Positions 1 through 8,250 of a DNA stretch of 64,000 bases are shown one piece after another. Within the stretch, counting starts at the first letter, position 1. The number at the start of each line of letters is the position of its first letter. This DNA is from Flavobacterium panacis. Lineage in GTDB: Bacteria; Bacteroidota; Bacteroidia; Flavobacteriales; Flavobacteriaceae. The notes below the pieces were generated by a model. The model was not told the DNA's origin and made no database searches. It was given only the letters and a program-made list of their open reading frames with translations. Position numbers and translations under genes: made by a program. The stretch is taken from assembly GCF_024649945.1 (NCBI RefSeq), contig NZ_JANKMS010000001.1, positions 62,001-126,000 on the forward strand, given 5' to 3'.

Positions 1-47
1 TAATGACCTTTAAAAACCTGATGACAATTTTTGCACATTACTTCCAT
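1..47 (-). CDS. DUF3667-type protein, N-terminal fragment
   Basis: A minus-strand ATG at 47 opens a frame that runs off the window start. The 15 visible residues are MEVMCKNCHQVFKGH. The CxxC within a 'CKNCHQVFKGH' start resembles the zinc-ribbon beginning of DUF3667 membrane proteins, which are common in flavobacteria. Translation may instead begin at the second Met (ATG at 38). Only the 5' end is present, so the family call rests on one short motif. The gene is co-directional with the sigma/anti-sigma pair and separated from it by a terminator. Confidence 0.5.
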   Translation of the reverse strand, partial: MEVMCKNCHQVFKGH

Positions 48-103
48 AGACGCTCAATTATAAGTTGTTAGTTAGAAATTGTTTCAATTAAAAATAATAA
101 AAA

Positions 104-133
104 AAAACGCATATTAGATTAAATATGCGTTTT
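104..133 (-). terminator. Rho-independent terminator of the sigma/anti-sigma operon
   Basis: An 11-bp perfect stem (104-114 with 123-133, core CGCATAT/ATATGCG) has an 8-base loop. On the minus strand it is followed by a T-rich run (A-run at 97-107 on the plus strand). It lies 24 bases past the anti-sigma stop codon. Confidence 0.8.
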
Positions 134-156
134 CAATTTTTATAAAAGAGTTTGCT

Positions 157-945
157 TTAAACTTTTCCTAAAGTATAAAGTTGTTCCATTGTAGGTGTTG
201 GACTTCCGCCAGCTGGTTCCAAAGTAATTCCGAAAGCTTCAGCAGAATCTGTTTGGCTCACAGCAAAGATTTTCTGTGTATTTCCTTCAAAATTATCCAG
301 TAAACCAATACTTGTTGGTGTAAGAACTGGACTTAATTTTAAAGACCAAACTTGATATACCATTCCTTTTGGAGGCGTCGGTAGACCTGCAGCATCGATG
401 TAAGTTGTTTTCGTCTGCTGATTCCAGTATACTTTTGCAAATGATCTTGGTGATACAGCTTGTCCTCCAAGCGTTACTCCAGTGTTTTTAATATCTCTTA
501 CAATATTTAAATTTTTCTCAGTTTCTTTATTCTGCTGATCTAAAAATGCATATTCTCTTTGAATTTTATTTTTTTCATTTCCAACAATAGAAATAGCTTC
601 TTTTGTTTTTGTTAATTCTAAAGTTTGATACCCTAAACCTAACAATAATAATACAGCAGCTGCCCAGCCCACATATTGAGACCAGCTTGAAGTTGGTTTC
701 ATGTCGACTACTTTACCGTGTTTAAGTTCAAGACGAGCTTTAATCTTCTCAAAATTCTCTACCGAATGGAAAGGAGAGAAGCTTGATGATAAAGCAATAA
801 CAGCTTTTTCGATCGAAATAATTTCGCTATCGACTTCTGGGTTCTTTTTTGCCAGTTCAGCTATTTCTAGGTTTTCTTTTTCACTTAATAAGCCGTAAAC
901 GTACAACTCTAGAATTCCTGATTCTATATATTCTTGTGCTTCCAT
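157..945 (-). CDS. Anti-sigma factor, RskA-like
   Basis: A 262-residue protein predicted to hold an ECF sigma factor inactive at the inner membrane. Residues 1-80 form the cytoplasmic helical anti-sigma region. One membrane segment lies near residues 88-107 (WAAAVLLLLGLGYQTL). A coiled-coil-like linker follows, then a periplasmic C-terminal domain of the RskA type with 'YQVWSLKL' and 'FGITLEPAGGSPTPT'. Its ATG overlaps the TAA of the upstream sigma gene (TAATG), so the two are translationally coupled, the usual layout for sigma/anti-sigma pairs. The inducing signal cannot be read from the sequence. Confidence 0.85.
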   Translation of the reverse strand: MEAQEYIESGILELYVYGLLSEKENLEIAELAKKNPEVDSEIISIEKAVIALSSSFSPFHSVENFEKIKARLELKHGKVVDMKPTSSWSQYVGWAAAVLLLLGLGYQTLELTKTKEAISIVGNEKNKIQREYAFLDQQNKETEKNLNIVRDIKNTGVTLGGQAVSPRSFAKVYWNQQTKTTYIDAAGLPTPPKGMVYQVWSLKLSPVLTPTSIGLLDNFEGNTQKIFAVSQTDSAEAFGITLEPAGGSPTPTMEQLYTLGKV

Positions 946-1475
946 TATATTTTTAAATAATTACGTAAATCGTTAATACAGTTTCTGTTTTGTGTTTTGA
1001 TAGTTCCCAGTGGCATTGCCAATTCTTCTGAAGCTTCTTGCTGGGTATATCCTTTAAAGAATAATAAATTGATGATCTCAATACATTTTGGTTTCAGTTT
1101 CTTTACGAACTCTTGAATTCCGATTGCATCAATTTTATTGGTCAATTTATTACTGTCATCTAACAGATTTACGAAATTATCTGAGGAAAGGTTTTTTTGA
1201 CTGTTATTAAAATTTTTAGAACGAAGCTTATCAATCGATGTATTGCGAGCAATATTAAGGATCCAGGTATAAAAACGACCCTTACTTTCGTTATAAGAAT
1301 CGATGTTTTTCCAGATTTTCACGAAGACGTCTTGGAGAACATCTTCTGCTTCTTCTCGATTTTTGATTAGAACATGAATGACAGAAAATAAACTTTTAGA
1401 ATACATATCGTATAAGTGAGTAAAAGCTTTTTCATCTTTCTTATAAATTAAAACTAACAATTCTTCTTGACTCAT
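945..1475 (-). CDS. RNA polymerase sigma factor, ECF subfamily
   Basis: At 176 residues this has normal length for an ECF sigma-70 factor. Region 2 spans about residues 20-85, with 'EEAEDVLQDVFVKIWKNI' and 'GRFYTWILNIARNTSIDKLR'. Region 4 spans about residues 120-172, with the helix-turn-helix 'GYTQQEASEELAMPLGTIKTQ'. It is first in a two-gene operon with the RskA-like anti-sigma factor and probably autoregulated, as is common for such pairs. About 25 bases into its upstream region the minus strand carries TATCTTTA, one base off the Bacteroidota -7 consensus, a possible vegetative promoter. Confidence 0.92.
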   Translation of the reverse strand: MSQEELLVLIYKKDEKAFTHLYDMYSKSLFSVIHVLIKNREEAEDVLQDVFVKIWKNIDSYNESKGRFYTWILNIARNTSIDKLRSKNFNNSQKNLSSDNFVNLLDDSNKLTNKIDAIGIQEFVKKLKPKCIEIINLLFFKGYTQQEASEELAMPLGTIKTQNRNCINDLRNYLKI

Positions 1476-1783
1476 AGATTGGGATTTTTAAGTTTGGAAA
1501 TAAAATTTTAGACATTTAGTGGTAACTGTTATAAAGATAAATTATTTTTTTTGGATTTTTTTTATTTTTTTTTGTAGTCCTAAACCTAGGAAAATAAAGG
1601 GGTTTCAAAAAAAAGATGATTTTTTTTACTTTTTTTAAAACCAAAAACAATCCAATTACGTAAATGTTTTTATAAGAGAGTAAGAAAAAGACCATAATAA
1701 GCCAATTCCAAATTAAGAGCCAAATTTATAAGCCAGATAACCATTAGATTGAAAATATAAAGTCGTTCTTAAAAAACAATAAT

Positions 1784-1903
1784 ATGGATAGCAAGCATAT
1801 AATAAAAATATTGATCGTCGGACTAACCACAGTGTTAGCGATGACAGTTTTTAACAAGAACGACTTTAGAAAAGAAGCTGTTATAAGTCAATTGAAAATG
1901 TAG
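1784..1903 (+). CDS. Possible 39-residue membrane peptide
   Basis: The ATG at 1784 encodes a basic N-terminus (MDSKH) and a hydrophobic stretch 'IIKILIVGLTTVLAMTVF', compatible with one membrane helix, then a short charged tail. A second tiny hydrophobic ORF follows at 1947-2015 (MVFIKIVSLLVFVVAFIKLY). Both lie upstream of the orphan terminator at 2290. No family is recognised and ORFs this short arise by chance in AT-rich DNA, so this is only a candidate. Confidence 0.2.
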   Translation: MDSKHIIKILIVGLTTVLAMTVFNKNDFRKEAVISQLKM

Positions 1904-2289
1904 TTGAGATTGACGAATTCATTATAAATAATAAACTTTTAAGATTATGGTATTTATAAAAATAGTCAGTTTACTAGTTTTTGTTGTAGCCTTCATAAAG
2001 CTTTATAAGCAGTAAAATTAGTAACGTTTTTTTAGTTTAAAACAAAATATAGTATAGTTGATGCACTCGGACTTCCAAATTGAAGACTTTTTATTATGTC
2101 TTTATGACGATGTTAAGATTCAGTAAATACAATACAAGCCATTTGAAAATATTTTGAAAGTACGTAAGACATTGGGGGAATAAAAAGATTCAACATAACC
2201 GAGTCATCAACTATAATTTGTACATATATTATTTTATAATAAAAGATTGCATAATAATTAATTCATGGTTTGATTTGTTTGTATGGGGG

Positions 2290-2328
2290 GAAGCCTAACG
2301 TCTGATTAACGTTAGGCTTCAATTTTTT
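2290..2328 (+). terminator. Strong orphan Rho-independent terminator
   Basis: A perfect 12-bp stem (2290-2301 GAAGCCTAACGT with 2309-2320 ACGTTAGGCTTC) has a 7-base loop and is followed by a T6 run. No recognised plus-strand gene precedes it, so it marks the end of an unannotated transcript. Confidence 0.85.
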
Positions 2329-2412
2329 ATTTAACTTTTGATTGGCAAAATATAAACAGAGAAAATAGTTTTACTAAAACAGATTTTAGCTAATTTTATA
2401 AAAAATTATCAG

Positions 2413-2991
2413 ATGAAAAATATAGCAATTTTAGTTTGCAGTGCATTATTTATGATCGCATCGCAAGTTCAGGCTCAAACGAGCCATAAACAAAAAAAAG
2501 AAATTATGGTAAAAGAAAATATTTATCAGTTTAAAGTAGAGGATTTATCTGGAGATACTTTTGACTTCGCGTCTTTGAAAGGCAAAAAAGTTATGATTGT
2601 AAATACTGCTTCAAAATGTGGTTTAACACCACAATACAAAGATCTAGAAGCTATTTACAAAGAATATAAGGATAAAGGTTTTGTAATTGTGGGATTCCCA
2701 GCAAACAATTTTGCTTCGCAAGAACCTGGAACAGCTAAAGAAATTGAAAGTTTTTGCCAGCAAAATTACGGTGTAACTTTTCCTATGATGAACAAAGTTT
2801 CGGTTAAAGGAAATGATATGTGTGAAGTTTATAAATTCCTAACTCAAAAATCTAAAAATGGTTTACAAGATTCTGAAGTAGAATGGAATTTTCAAAAATA
2901 CCTAATCAATGAAAAAGGAGAATTGGTAAAAGTGATTAAACCAAGAACTTTACCAACAGATCCAGAAGTAATTAATTGGATTAAAAGTTAA
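2413..2991 (+). CDS. Exported glutathione peroxidase family protein (thiol peroxidase)
   Basis: A 192-residue protein with an N-terminal signal peptide (MKNIAILVCSALFMIASQVQAQ), so it probably acts in the periplasm. The GPx fold is clear: peroxidatic Cys69 in NTASKCGLT, Gln104 in FPANNFASQEPG, and Trp158-Asn159 in EWNF. The active residue is Cys, not selenocysteine. Cys115 (SFCQQNYG) sits where resolving cysteines occur in thioredoxin-dependent bacterial GPx proteins, which points to thioredoxin rather than glutathione as reductant. It reduces hydroperoxides. A terminator follows directly. Confidence 0.93.
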   Translation: MKNIAILVCSALFMIASQVQAQTSHKQKKEIMVKENIYQFKVEDLSGDTFDFASLKGKKVMIVNTASKCGLTPQYKDLEAIYKEYKDKGFVIVGFPANNFASQEPGTAKEIESFCQQNYGVTFPMMNKVSVKGNDMCEVYKFLTQKSKNGLQDSEVEWNFQKYLINEKGELVKVIKPRTLPTDPEVINWIKS

Positions 2992-3005
2992 AACATAAAA
3001 AAAAG

Positions 3006-3040
3006 CTCAAATTTGAATATTCGAATTTGAGTTTTTTTTT
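3006..3040 (+). terminator. Terminator of the glutathione peroxidase gene
   Basis: A 13-bp stem with one mismatch (3006-3018 CTCAAATTTGAAT, 3019-3031 ATTCGAATTTGAG) is followed by nine Ts. It starts 15 bases after the stop codon. Confidence 0.85.
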
Positions 3041-3041
3041 A

Positions 3042-3120
3042 GTTACAAAGGGACAAAGTTACAAAGAGACAGAGTTTATATACTTTGCGAACTTTGTGTA
3101 ATTCTTAGCGTCTTTGCGGT
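3042..3120. repeat. Word-repeat hairpin element (ACAAA type)
   Basis: The left arm (3042-3076) is four 8-base units in register: GTTACAAA, GGGACAAA, GTTACAAA, GAGACAGA. The right arm (3081-3120), read on the minus strand, is built from similar words (CCGCAAAG, ACGCTAAG, TTACACAAAG, TTCGCAAAG). The arms are imperfectly complementary. The element fills the space between two convergent genes, and its right end touches the stop codon of the minus-strand acetyltransferase. It is the first of seven related elements in the window. Confidence 0.75.
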
Positions 3121-3617
3121 TATACCAAAATCAACTGCATGAAAACCAAATCCAGCCATTGATCAAATTTGTAACCGACTTCACGAATGGTTCCTGTAGC
3201 TACAAATCCGAATTTTTCATGAAAAGCAATACTTCCGGCGTTATCTGCATCAATTGCGCCAATCATAACATGATAACCTTGTTCTTTTGCTAAACGAATT
3301 AATTCAGTTAAAAGTTTTGAACCAATTCCTTTACCAATAATATTATCAACCACATAAACAGAATGTTCTACAGTATATTGATAACCAATTTTTTCTCTGA
3401 ATTGACCATAACTTCCAAAGCCAACGACTTCACCGTCTAAATCGGCAACTACGACTGGAAGATTTTTAGCTCTTTTATCTTCGAACCATTTTTGCTGTAC
3501 TTCTAGAGTCTGAATTTCGTAGCTGTAGTTGGCTGTTGTATGTAAAATCGAATGATTTACGATTTCTAAAATCTTTTGCAAATCGTTTTCAGTTGCAGGT
3601 CTTAAAATGATACTCAT
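3120..3617 (-). CDS. GNAT N-acetyltransferase, phosphinothricin/methionine sulfoximine type
   Basis: A 165-residue single-domain acetyltransferase. The N-terminus 'ILRPATENDLQKILEIVNHSILHTTANYSYE' and the acetyl-CoA motif 'IGKGIGSKLLTELI' match the PAT/YncA branch of GNAT enzymes, as does 'GAIDADNAGSIAFHEKFGFVATG'. Family members acetylate the amino group of glutamate analogues such as phosphinothricin or methionine sulfoximine. The true substrate here is unknown. The stop codon abuts the repeat element at 3042-3120. It lies 15 bases downstream of, and co-directional with, the thioredoxin-fold gene. Confidence 0.85.
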   Translation of the reverse strand: MSIILRPATENDLQKILEIVNHSILHTTANYSYEIQTLEVQQKWFEDKRAKNLPVVVADLDGEVVGFGSYGQFREKIGYQYTVEHSVYVVDNIIGKGIGSKLLTELIRLAKEQGYHVMIGAIDADNAGSIAFHEKFGFVATGTIREVGYKFDQWLDLVFMQLILV

Positions 3618-3632
3618 TGGTAATTATTGTGA

Positions 3633-4808
3633 TTATTTTTTGTTTAATTCAGCTAAAAGAATATCCGCTTCTTTAGCATCCCAGCCCATTTCTTTTGCAA
3701 TAGCTTTGGCTTCTTTAGCGTACTCTAAAGCTTTCTTTTTGTCTTTTATTTTATTATAAAGTTTAGCCTCAAGTAGATTTCCATCATAAGAATCATTTAA
3801 TTCTAAAGAATGGTTGACCCAGAAAATCGCTTTTTTCAAACTTTCGGTATCCGTAATATGTTTGAAATAGGTGTTTCCAATATCTTTTAGGAAACTGGCA
3901 TCATTCCAAACTAATTTTTGAGTGTCTTCTAAAGTAACTTTTTTGTAAAAATCCCATTTCTCGGTTCTTTCGGCCAAAGTTAAATCATATTTAAAAACTA
4001 AAGAATCTGTTTTCTGTAAACGAATAGATTTTGCAATTTCTCTTTGTTTATAGTAATTGATGGTGTCCAAATTGTCAACCAAAGGGCGAAGTAATTCATT
4101 TACGATGTTTTCAATCTTTTTGTCGATTCTGCTTTGAGAAGCAACTGCAGCAAACTCCTTTTGATGCTGTAAAACATATTGAAATTCTCTTGATTTAATA
4201 TCTGTAACGCCATTTGCAATAACACGCCAGTTTACTTCACTAATTAATTGTGAATCAGATTGTGTGTTTAAATACGTGTGTGTGGCTGGCGACAATTCAG
4301 TTCTTTCTTTTCCTTTTTTCAGTGTATTCAAATAAGTGAAATATTTATCTGAATTACTTGGATCGGCTAAGAATTCCTTTTCTAGATAAGGCAATTGCAT
4401 TTTCGGATTCAAAGCATAACGAAGCTCATTTAGAAAATCAGGTTTTTTCAATTCTCCTTTTAAAGCATAAATCAACGTTTCGTTGTTGTCTATAAATAAA
4501 AAAGTAGGAAGTGATTTTGTTTTGAATTTATTCTTTAAAGCTATTCCTTCTTCTTTTTCAATGTCTTTATAAGTGCAGACAAAATTCTTATTCAAAAAAT
4601 CGATAACTGTTTGATCGCTCAAAACTTCGCTTTTCATCAAATTACAATGCGGACACCAATCAGCATAAAGCATTACAAAAAGTGGTTTTCCTTCTTTTTT
4701 AGCAGTTTCCAACGCCGTTTTATACGGAATATCAACAGGAACAAATTTATTTTGAGAAATTACACTTTGAAAAGTAACAGTTAAAAAGAGCACAAATAAG
4801 AAACGCAT
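3633..4808 (-). CDS. Exported thioredoxin-fold protein
   Basis: A 391-residue protein with a signal peptide (MRFLFVLFLTVTFQSVIS). Residues 25-130 form a thioredoxin-like domain with redox motif Cys52-Pro-His-Cys55 in YADWCPHC and the cis-Pro loop 'SLPTFLFID'. WCPHC is oxidoreductase-type, like DsbA/DsbD-gamma domains. The remaining 250 residues are helical and end in 'AKLYNKIKDKKKALEYAKEAKAIAKEMGWDA', which looks like TPR-type helical repeats. A periplasmic disulfide or reductase role is likely but the client is unknown. Confidence 0.8.
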   Translation of the reverse strand: MRFLFVLFLTVTFQSVISQNKFVPVDIPYKTALETAKKEGKPLFVMLYADWCPHCNLMKSEVLSDQTVIDFLNKNFVCTYKDIEKEEGIALKNKFKTKSLPTFLFIDNNETLIYALKGELKKPDFLNELRYALNPKMQLPYLEKEFLADPSNSDKYFTYLNTLKKGKERTELSPATHTYLNTQSDSQLISEVNWRVIANGVTDIKSREFQYVLQHQKEFAAVASQSRIDKKIENIVNELLRPLVDNLDTINYYKQREIAKSIRLQKTDSLVFKYDLTLAERTEKWDFYKKVTLEDTQKLVWNDASFLKDIGNTYFKHITDTESLKKAIFWVNHSLELNDSYDGNLLEAKLYNKIKDKKKALEYAKEAKAIAKEMGWDAKEADILLAELNKK

Positions 4809-4915
4809 ATTAAGTCAGGCTTTTATTAATAATTCGATTTTACAAATATATTTCCTTTTTTGAGAAAGAGCCTTAATATATTCCTAATTATAACATAAAT
4901 CAACTGCGAAGTTTG

Positions 4916-4923
4916 TAACTTTG
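4916..4923 (+). promoter_or_regulatory. Candidate menD promoter, -7 box TAACTTTG
   Basis: TAACTTTG matches the Bacteroidota -7 consensus TAnnTTTG, 62 bases before the menD ATG. No clear TTTG -33 box is seen. The predicted leader contains a 12-codon ORF starting at 4932 (MKGNWNRKFSSK), whose relevance is unknown. Confidence 0.45.
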
Positions 4924-4985
4924 TAATCAAGATGAAAGGAAATTGGAACAGAAAATTTTCTTCAAAATAGTAATACACGACCGTA

Positions 4986-6647
4986 ATGATTTACCCCAAA
5001 ATAGCGCTTGCACAAAGCATTATCGAAATTTTATCAGCCAAAGGCATCAAAAACATTATTATTTCTCCAGGATCTAGAAATGCGCCATTAACGATAGGAT
5101 TTGCTCAAAATCCAAATTTTAAGTGTTACAGTATTGCAGACGAGCGTTGCGCTGCATTTTTTGCTTTAGGAATTGCACAGCAAACTAAACAGCCAACCGC
5201 AATTGTTTGTACTTCGGGATCAGCTTTATTGAATTATTATCCCGCTTTAGCAGAAGCATTTTATAGCCAGATTCCGCTAATTGTAATTTCTGCCGATCGT
5301 CCGCAAAGTAAAATAGACATAGGTGACGGACAAACGATTCGTCAAGAAAATGTTTTCTTAAATCATTCTGTTTTCAATGCTAATTTGACCGAAGAAGCTT
5401 CAGAAGAAAATGATTTAAAAATCAATTTAGCAATTGAAACGGCTATCGCCAAAAAAGGTCCAGTTCATATCAATGCACCTTTTGAAGAACCTTTGTATGA
5501 AACTACAGAAGAACTTTCTGTACAACCGATAATTACAACTTCAGAACTAGAAAATGCTCCAAAAACTATAGAAAACAGCGAAGAAATTGTTTCTGTTTGG
5601 AATAATGCTAAACGTAAATTAATCTTAGTTGGAGTTAACGAGTCAAATATAATTGATCAAGAAGTAATTGAAAATCTAGCTTCAGATCCGTCTGTTGTAG
5701 TTTTAACTGAAACAACTTCAAATCTTCATCATCCAACTTTTATCAATTCAATTGATACTTTAATTACACCGTTTGATGATATTGATTTTAAAGAATTTAA
5801 TCCAGAAGTTTTAGTAACTTTTGGCGGAATGGTAGTTTCAAAAAGGATCAAAGGATTTTTGAGAAAATACAAACCAAAACAACATTGGCATATCGATACA
5901 TTACGTGCATATGATACCTTTGGAGCATTGACAAAACATTTTGAAATGCATCCAAATGATTTCTTTACCGACTTGCTTTCAAAGACATCTTTTGTAAAAA
6001 GTAATTATTTTAAAAATATAGATACCGTTTACAAAACGAGATTAGAAAAGCGTGAAGAATATTTAAATAAAATTTCATTTTCAGACTTTAAAGTATTTGA
6101 AAAAGTAATCAAAACGCTTCCAAAAAATAGTCTATTGCAGATTAGTAATAGTTCTGCGATTCGTTACGCACAATTAGTTGATATTGATGAATCAATTGAA
6201 GTTTTCTGTAATAGAGGAACCAGTGGTATTGATGGAAGTACTTCTACTGCTATTGGTGCTTCAGTTGGTAATACAAAACAAACTGTTTTTATAACGGGAG
6301 ACATTAGCTTTTTATACGATAGTAATGCACTTTGGAACTCTTATATTCCGAAAAACTTCAAAATTATTTTAGTTAATAATGGAGGAGGAGGAATTTTCAG
6401 AATTTTACCTGGACATGAAGAAAAGCCTGTTTTTAATACTTATTTTGAAACATCGCATAATCTAACTGCTGAGCATTTGGCTAAAATGTATGGAATGAAT
6501 TATTTAACTGTAACTGACAATGAATCTTTAGAAATTGGAATCGAATCATTGTATAATTCAGATGATATTCCTGCAATTTTAGAAATTTTCACTCCAACAA
6601 TAGAGAACGATATTATTTTAAAACAATATTTCAAATTTTTAAATTAA
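4986..6647 (+). CDS. menD: 2-succinyl-5-enolpyruvyl-6-hydroxy-3-cyclohexene-1-carboxylate synthase
   Basis: At 553 residues this is full length for MenD, the ThDP enzyme that joins isochorismate and 2-oxoglutarate in menaquinone synthesis. The N-terminal half has 'ISPGSRNAPLTIGFA' and the catalytic Glu53 in ADERCAAF, the residue that activates ThDP in this superfamily. The C-terminal half has 'RGTSGIDGSTSTAIGAS' and the Mg/ThDP motif beginning 'TGDISFLYDSNALW' and ending in 'NNGGGGIF'. menB, menA and menC follow on the same strand within 10 kb but are separated by unrelated genes. menF and menE are not in the window. Confidence 0.97.
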   Translation: MIYPKIALAQSIIEILSAKGIKNIIISPGSRNAPLTIGFAQNPNFKCYSIADERCAAFFALGIAQQTKQPTAIVCTSGSALLNYYPALAEAFYSQIPLIVISADRPQSKIDIGDGQTIRQENVFLNHSVFNANLTEEASEENDLKINLAIETAIAKKGPVHINAPFEEPLYETTEELSVQPIITTSELENAPKTIENSEEIVSVWNNAKRKLILVGVNESNIIDQEVIENLASDPSVVVLTETTSNLHHPTFINSIDTLITPFDDIDFKEFNPEVLVTFGGMVVSKRIKGFLRKYKPKQHWHIDTLRAYDTFGALTKHFEMHPNDFFTDLLSKTSFVKSNYFKNIDTVYKTRLEKREEYLNKISFSDFKVFEKVIKTLPKNSLLQISNSSAIRYAQLVDIDESIEVFCNRGTSGIDGSTSTAIGASVGNTKQTVFITGDISFLYDSNALWNSYIPKNFKIILVNNGGGGIFRILPGHEEKPVFNTYFETSHNLTAEHLAKMYGMNYLTVTDNESLEIGIESLYNSDDIPAILEIFTPTIENDIILKQYFKFLN

Positions 6648-6731
6648 TAAAAAGTAAGAAATATTTTGTTAAAATTATTGTTTTACATCTTGCTTTAGTA
6701 TACATTTGGCTTACCAATTAATATTATAGTT

Positions 6732-7073
6732 ATGAGTAAAAGAGAAGAATTAATTCAAAAGTACACTACTGATTTAAAAGAGAAATGTGGTATTACTGCA
6801 AATGTTGATTTGCTAACTAAAGTAACTATCGCTTGTGGTCCATCTATTTATAATGATGATGCATCAACAGTTGCCTCATCACAACAATCAGAGTTGGATA
6901 CAGTTAAAAATAGTTTCTTAATTCAGAAACTTGGTTTGCCAGATAGTCCAGAGTTAATGGAAGGGATCTATGCTGTTATGGAAAAATATGGAAAATCAAA
7001 TAGACATAAATATAGAGCAGTTGTCTATTATCTATTAACGATACATTTTAAAAAAGAAAGTGTATTTGAATAA
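6732..7073 (+). CDS. DUF2853 family protein
   Basis: A 113-residue soluble, mostly helical protein matching DUF2853 (start 'MSKREELIQKYTTDLKEKCG', then 'VDLLTKVTIACGPSIYNDDAS', end 'RHKYRAVVYYLLTIHF'). No catalytic motif is apparent and the family function is unknown. It lies 84 bases after menD on the same strand and has its own terminator. It may be read through from menD, but nothing ties it to menaquinone. Confidence 0.8.
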   Translation: MSKREELIQKYTTDLKEKCGITANVDLLTKVTIACGPSIYNDDASTVASSQQSELDTVKNSFLIQKLGLPDSPELMEGIYAVMEKYGKSNRHKYRAVVYYLLTIHFKKESVFE

Positions 7074-7096
7074 CTAATTTTAGTAAGGCTTGATTG

Positions 7097-7137
7097 AAAA
7101 TCCTCTTATTGCACTTGAAGTGTTTGAGAGGATTTTT
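7097..7137 (+). terminator. Terminator after the DUF2853 gene
   Basis: A 10-bp stem (7097-7106 AAAATCCTCT with 7127-7136 AGAGGATTTT) with a 20-base loop, followed by Ts. Confidence 0.7.
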
Positions 7138-7198
7138 AGTTTAAATGCCTAATTTAAGTTTTGTTTAAATTTATTTCTTTCCACGCTTTCAAAGTTTG

Positions 7199-7206
7199 TA
7201 CCTTTG
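7199..7206 (+). promoter_or_regulatory. Candidate -7 box of the CvfB-like gene
   Basis: TACCTTTG fits TAnnTTTG, 44 bases before the start codon at 7251. The leader then contains a small inverted repeat AGTTG/CAACT. Confidence 0.45.
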
Positions 7207-7250
7207 CGCCACAGAACTTAGTTGTTTGATCAACTTAGAATAAAAAGAAA

Positions 7251-8105
7251 ATGCTAGAAATAGGAAAATACAATACCCTTACTATATTACGTGATACCAA
7301 AGTTGGTTTGTTTTTAGGAGATCCTGAAAATGACCCAGACGGAATTCACGATGTTTTACTTCCTAACAAATATGTACCAAAAGTATTTGAGATTGGAGAA
7401 GAATTAATTGTTTTTGTTTACTTGGATCATGAACAGCGTCCAGTTGCAACAACATTGGTTCCTTATATTTTATTGAATGAATTTGCGCTTTTACGTGTAA
7501 ATTACATTAATAATGTAGGTGCTTTTATGGACTGGGGAATGGAGAAAGACATTCTGGTTCCGTTTAAGGAGCAGGCGCGTCCAATGGAAAAAGGAAAACG
7601 TTACTTGGTTTATTTGTATATGGATAAACAAACGAATCGTTTGGTTGCTTCAAGCAAAACCAACCAATTCTTGAGCAATGATCAATTAACAGTTGAAAAA
7701 GGCGAAGAAGTTGATTTAATCGTTTCTCATATTACTGATATGGGAATTAATGTAATCATTAACGAACGTCATAAAGGTCTTTTATATAAAGATGAAGTGT
7801 ACGATGACGCTATTAGAACTGGTGACAGAATGCGTGGTTTTATTAAAAATATTCGTCCCGACAACAAAATAGATGTTGCTATTCAAGCACAAGGTTTTGA
7901 AAGCATTGAACCTAATGCTGAAAAAATTCTTAGCGAATTAAGAGCCAGCAGAGGTTTTCTTCGTTTAAATGATAATTCACATCCGGAAGACATTAAGACA
8001 GTTTTAAAGATGAGTAAAAAATCATTCAAAAAAGCAATCGGTTCTTTATATAAAGAAAAACTAATCGAAATTAAGGACGACGGAATTTACCTTGTAAAAG
8101 ATTAA
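7251..8105 (+). CDS. CvfB-like S1 RNA-binding protein
   Basis: A 284-residue protein with the multi-S1 plus winged-helix layout of CvfB/YitL. The N-terminal S1-like domain is 'GKYNTLTILRDTKVGLFLGDPE'. A second S1 region holds 'VNYINNVGAFMDWGMEKDILVPFKEQ', and a third holds 'VSHITDMGINVIINERHKGLLYKDEV'. The C-terminal winged helix covers about residues 225-284 ('EDIKTVLKMSKKSFKKAIGSLYKEKLIEI'). CvfB proteins bind RNA and affect virulence gene expression in Staphylococcus. The role here is unknown. The gene stands alone with its own promoter-like box and terminator. Confidence 0.85.
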   Translation: MLEIGKYNTLTILRDTKVGLFLGDPENDPDGIHDVLLPNKYVPKVFEIGEELIVFVYLDHEQRPVATTLVPYILLNEFALLRVNYINNVGAFMDWGMEKDILVPFKEQARPMEKGKRYLVYLYMDKQTNRLVASSKTNQFLSNDQLTVEKGEEVDLIVSHITDMGINVIINERHKGLLYKDEVYDDAIRTGDRMRGFIKNIRPDNKIDVAIQAQGFESIEPNAEKILSELRASRGFLRLNDNSHPEDIKTVLKMSKKSFKKAIGSLYKEKLIEIKDDGIYLVKD

Positions 8106-8112
8106 AAGCTTT

Positions 8113-8187
8113 AAAATTCCAATTTTAGAAATTCCAAATTCCAAAATTCATTAGGATTGGAATTTAGAATTTATTATTTGGAATTTA
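8113..8187. repeat. Word-repeat hairpin element (ATTCCAA type)
   Basis: The left arm (about 8113-8149) repeats AAATTCCAA-like words (ATTCCAA at four places). The right arm (8153-8187) carries the complement (TTGGAAT, TTTGGAATTT). The two arms are largely reverse-complementary, so a long imperfect hairpin is possible. It starts eight bases after the CvfB stop codon and precedes a conventional terminator. Confidence 0.7.
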
Positions 8188-8216
8188 CTTCGCTTCAGCA
8201 AAGTTATTATAACACA

Positions 8217-8250
8217 AAAGGCTGCCTATTTAGGCAGCCTTTCGCTTTTT
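8217..8250 (+). terminator. Terminator of the CvfB-like gene
   Basis: A perfect inverted repeat (8217-8228 AAAGGCTGCCTA with 8231-8242 TAGGCAGCCTTT) is followed by CGCTTTTT. It would fold with a 6-base loop. Confidence 0.85.

Larger units (their letters stand above)
1476..2412. other. Gene-poor 0.94 kb region with possible tiny ORFs
   Basis: There is no gene of normal size here. It holds A/T homopolymer tracts (1540-1625), two very short hydrophobic plus-strand ORFs (1784-1903, 39 codons; 1947-2015, 22 codons), and a frame from 2060 reading 'MHSDFQIEDFLLCLYDDVKIQ', stop, then about 20 more sense codons. That last frame could be a decayed gene remnant. The region ends in a strong plus-strand terminator at 2290-2328, so a plus-strand transcript probably exists. 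I recognise no family. Confidence 0.5.

Noticed and set aside
4932..4970. Twelve-codon leader ORF before menD
   Set aside because: It could be a regulatory leader, but nothing beyond its presence supports this.
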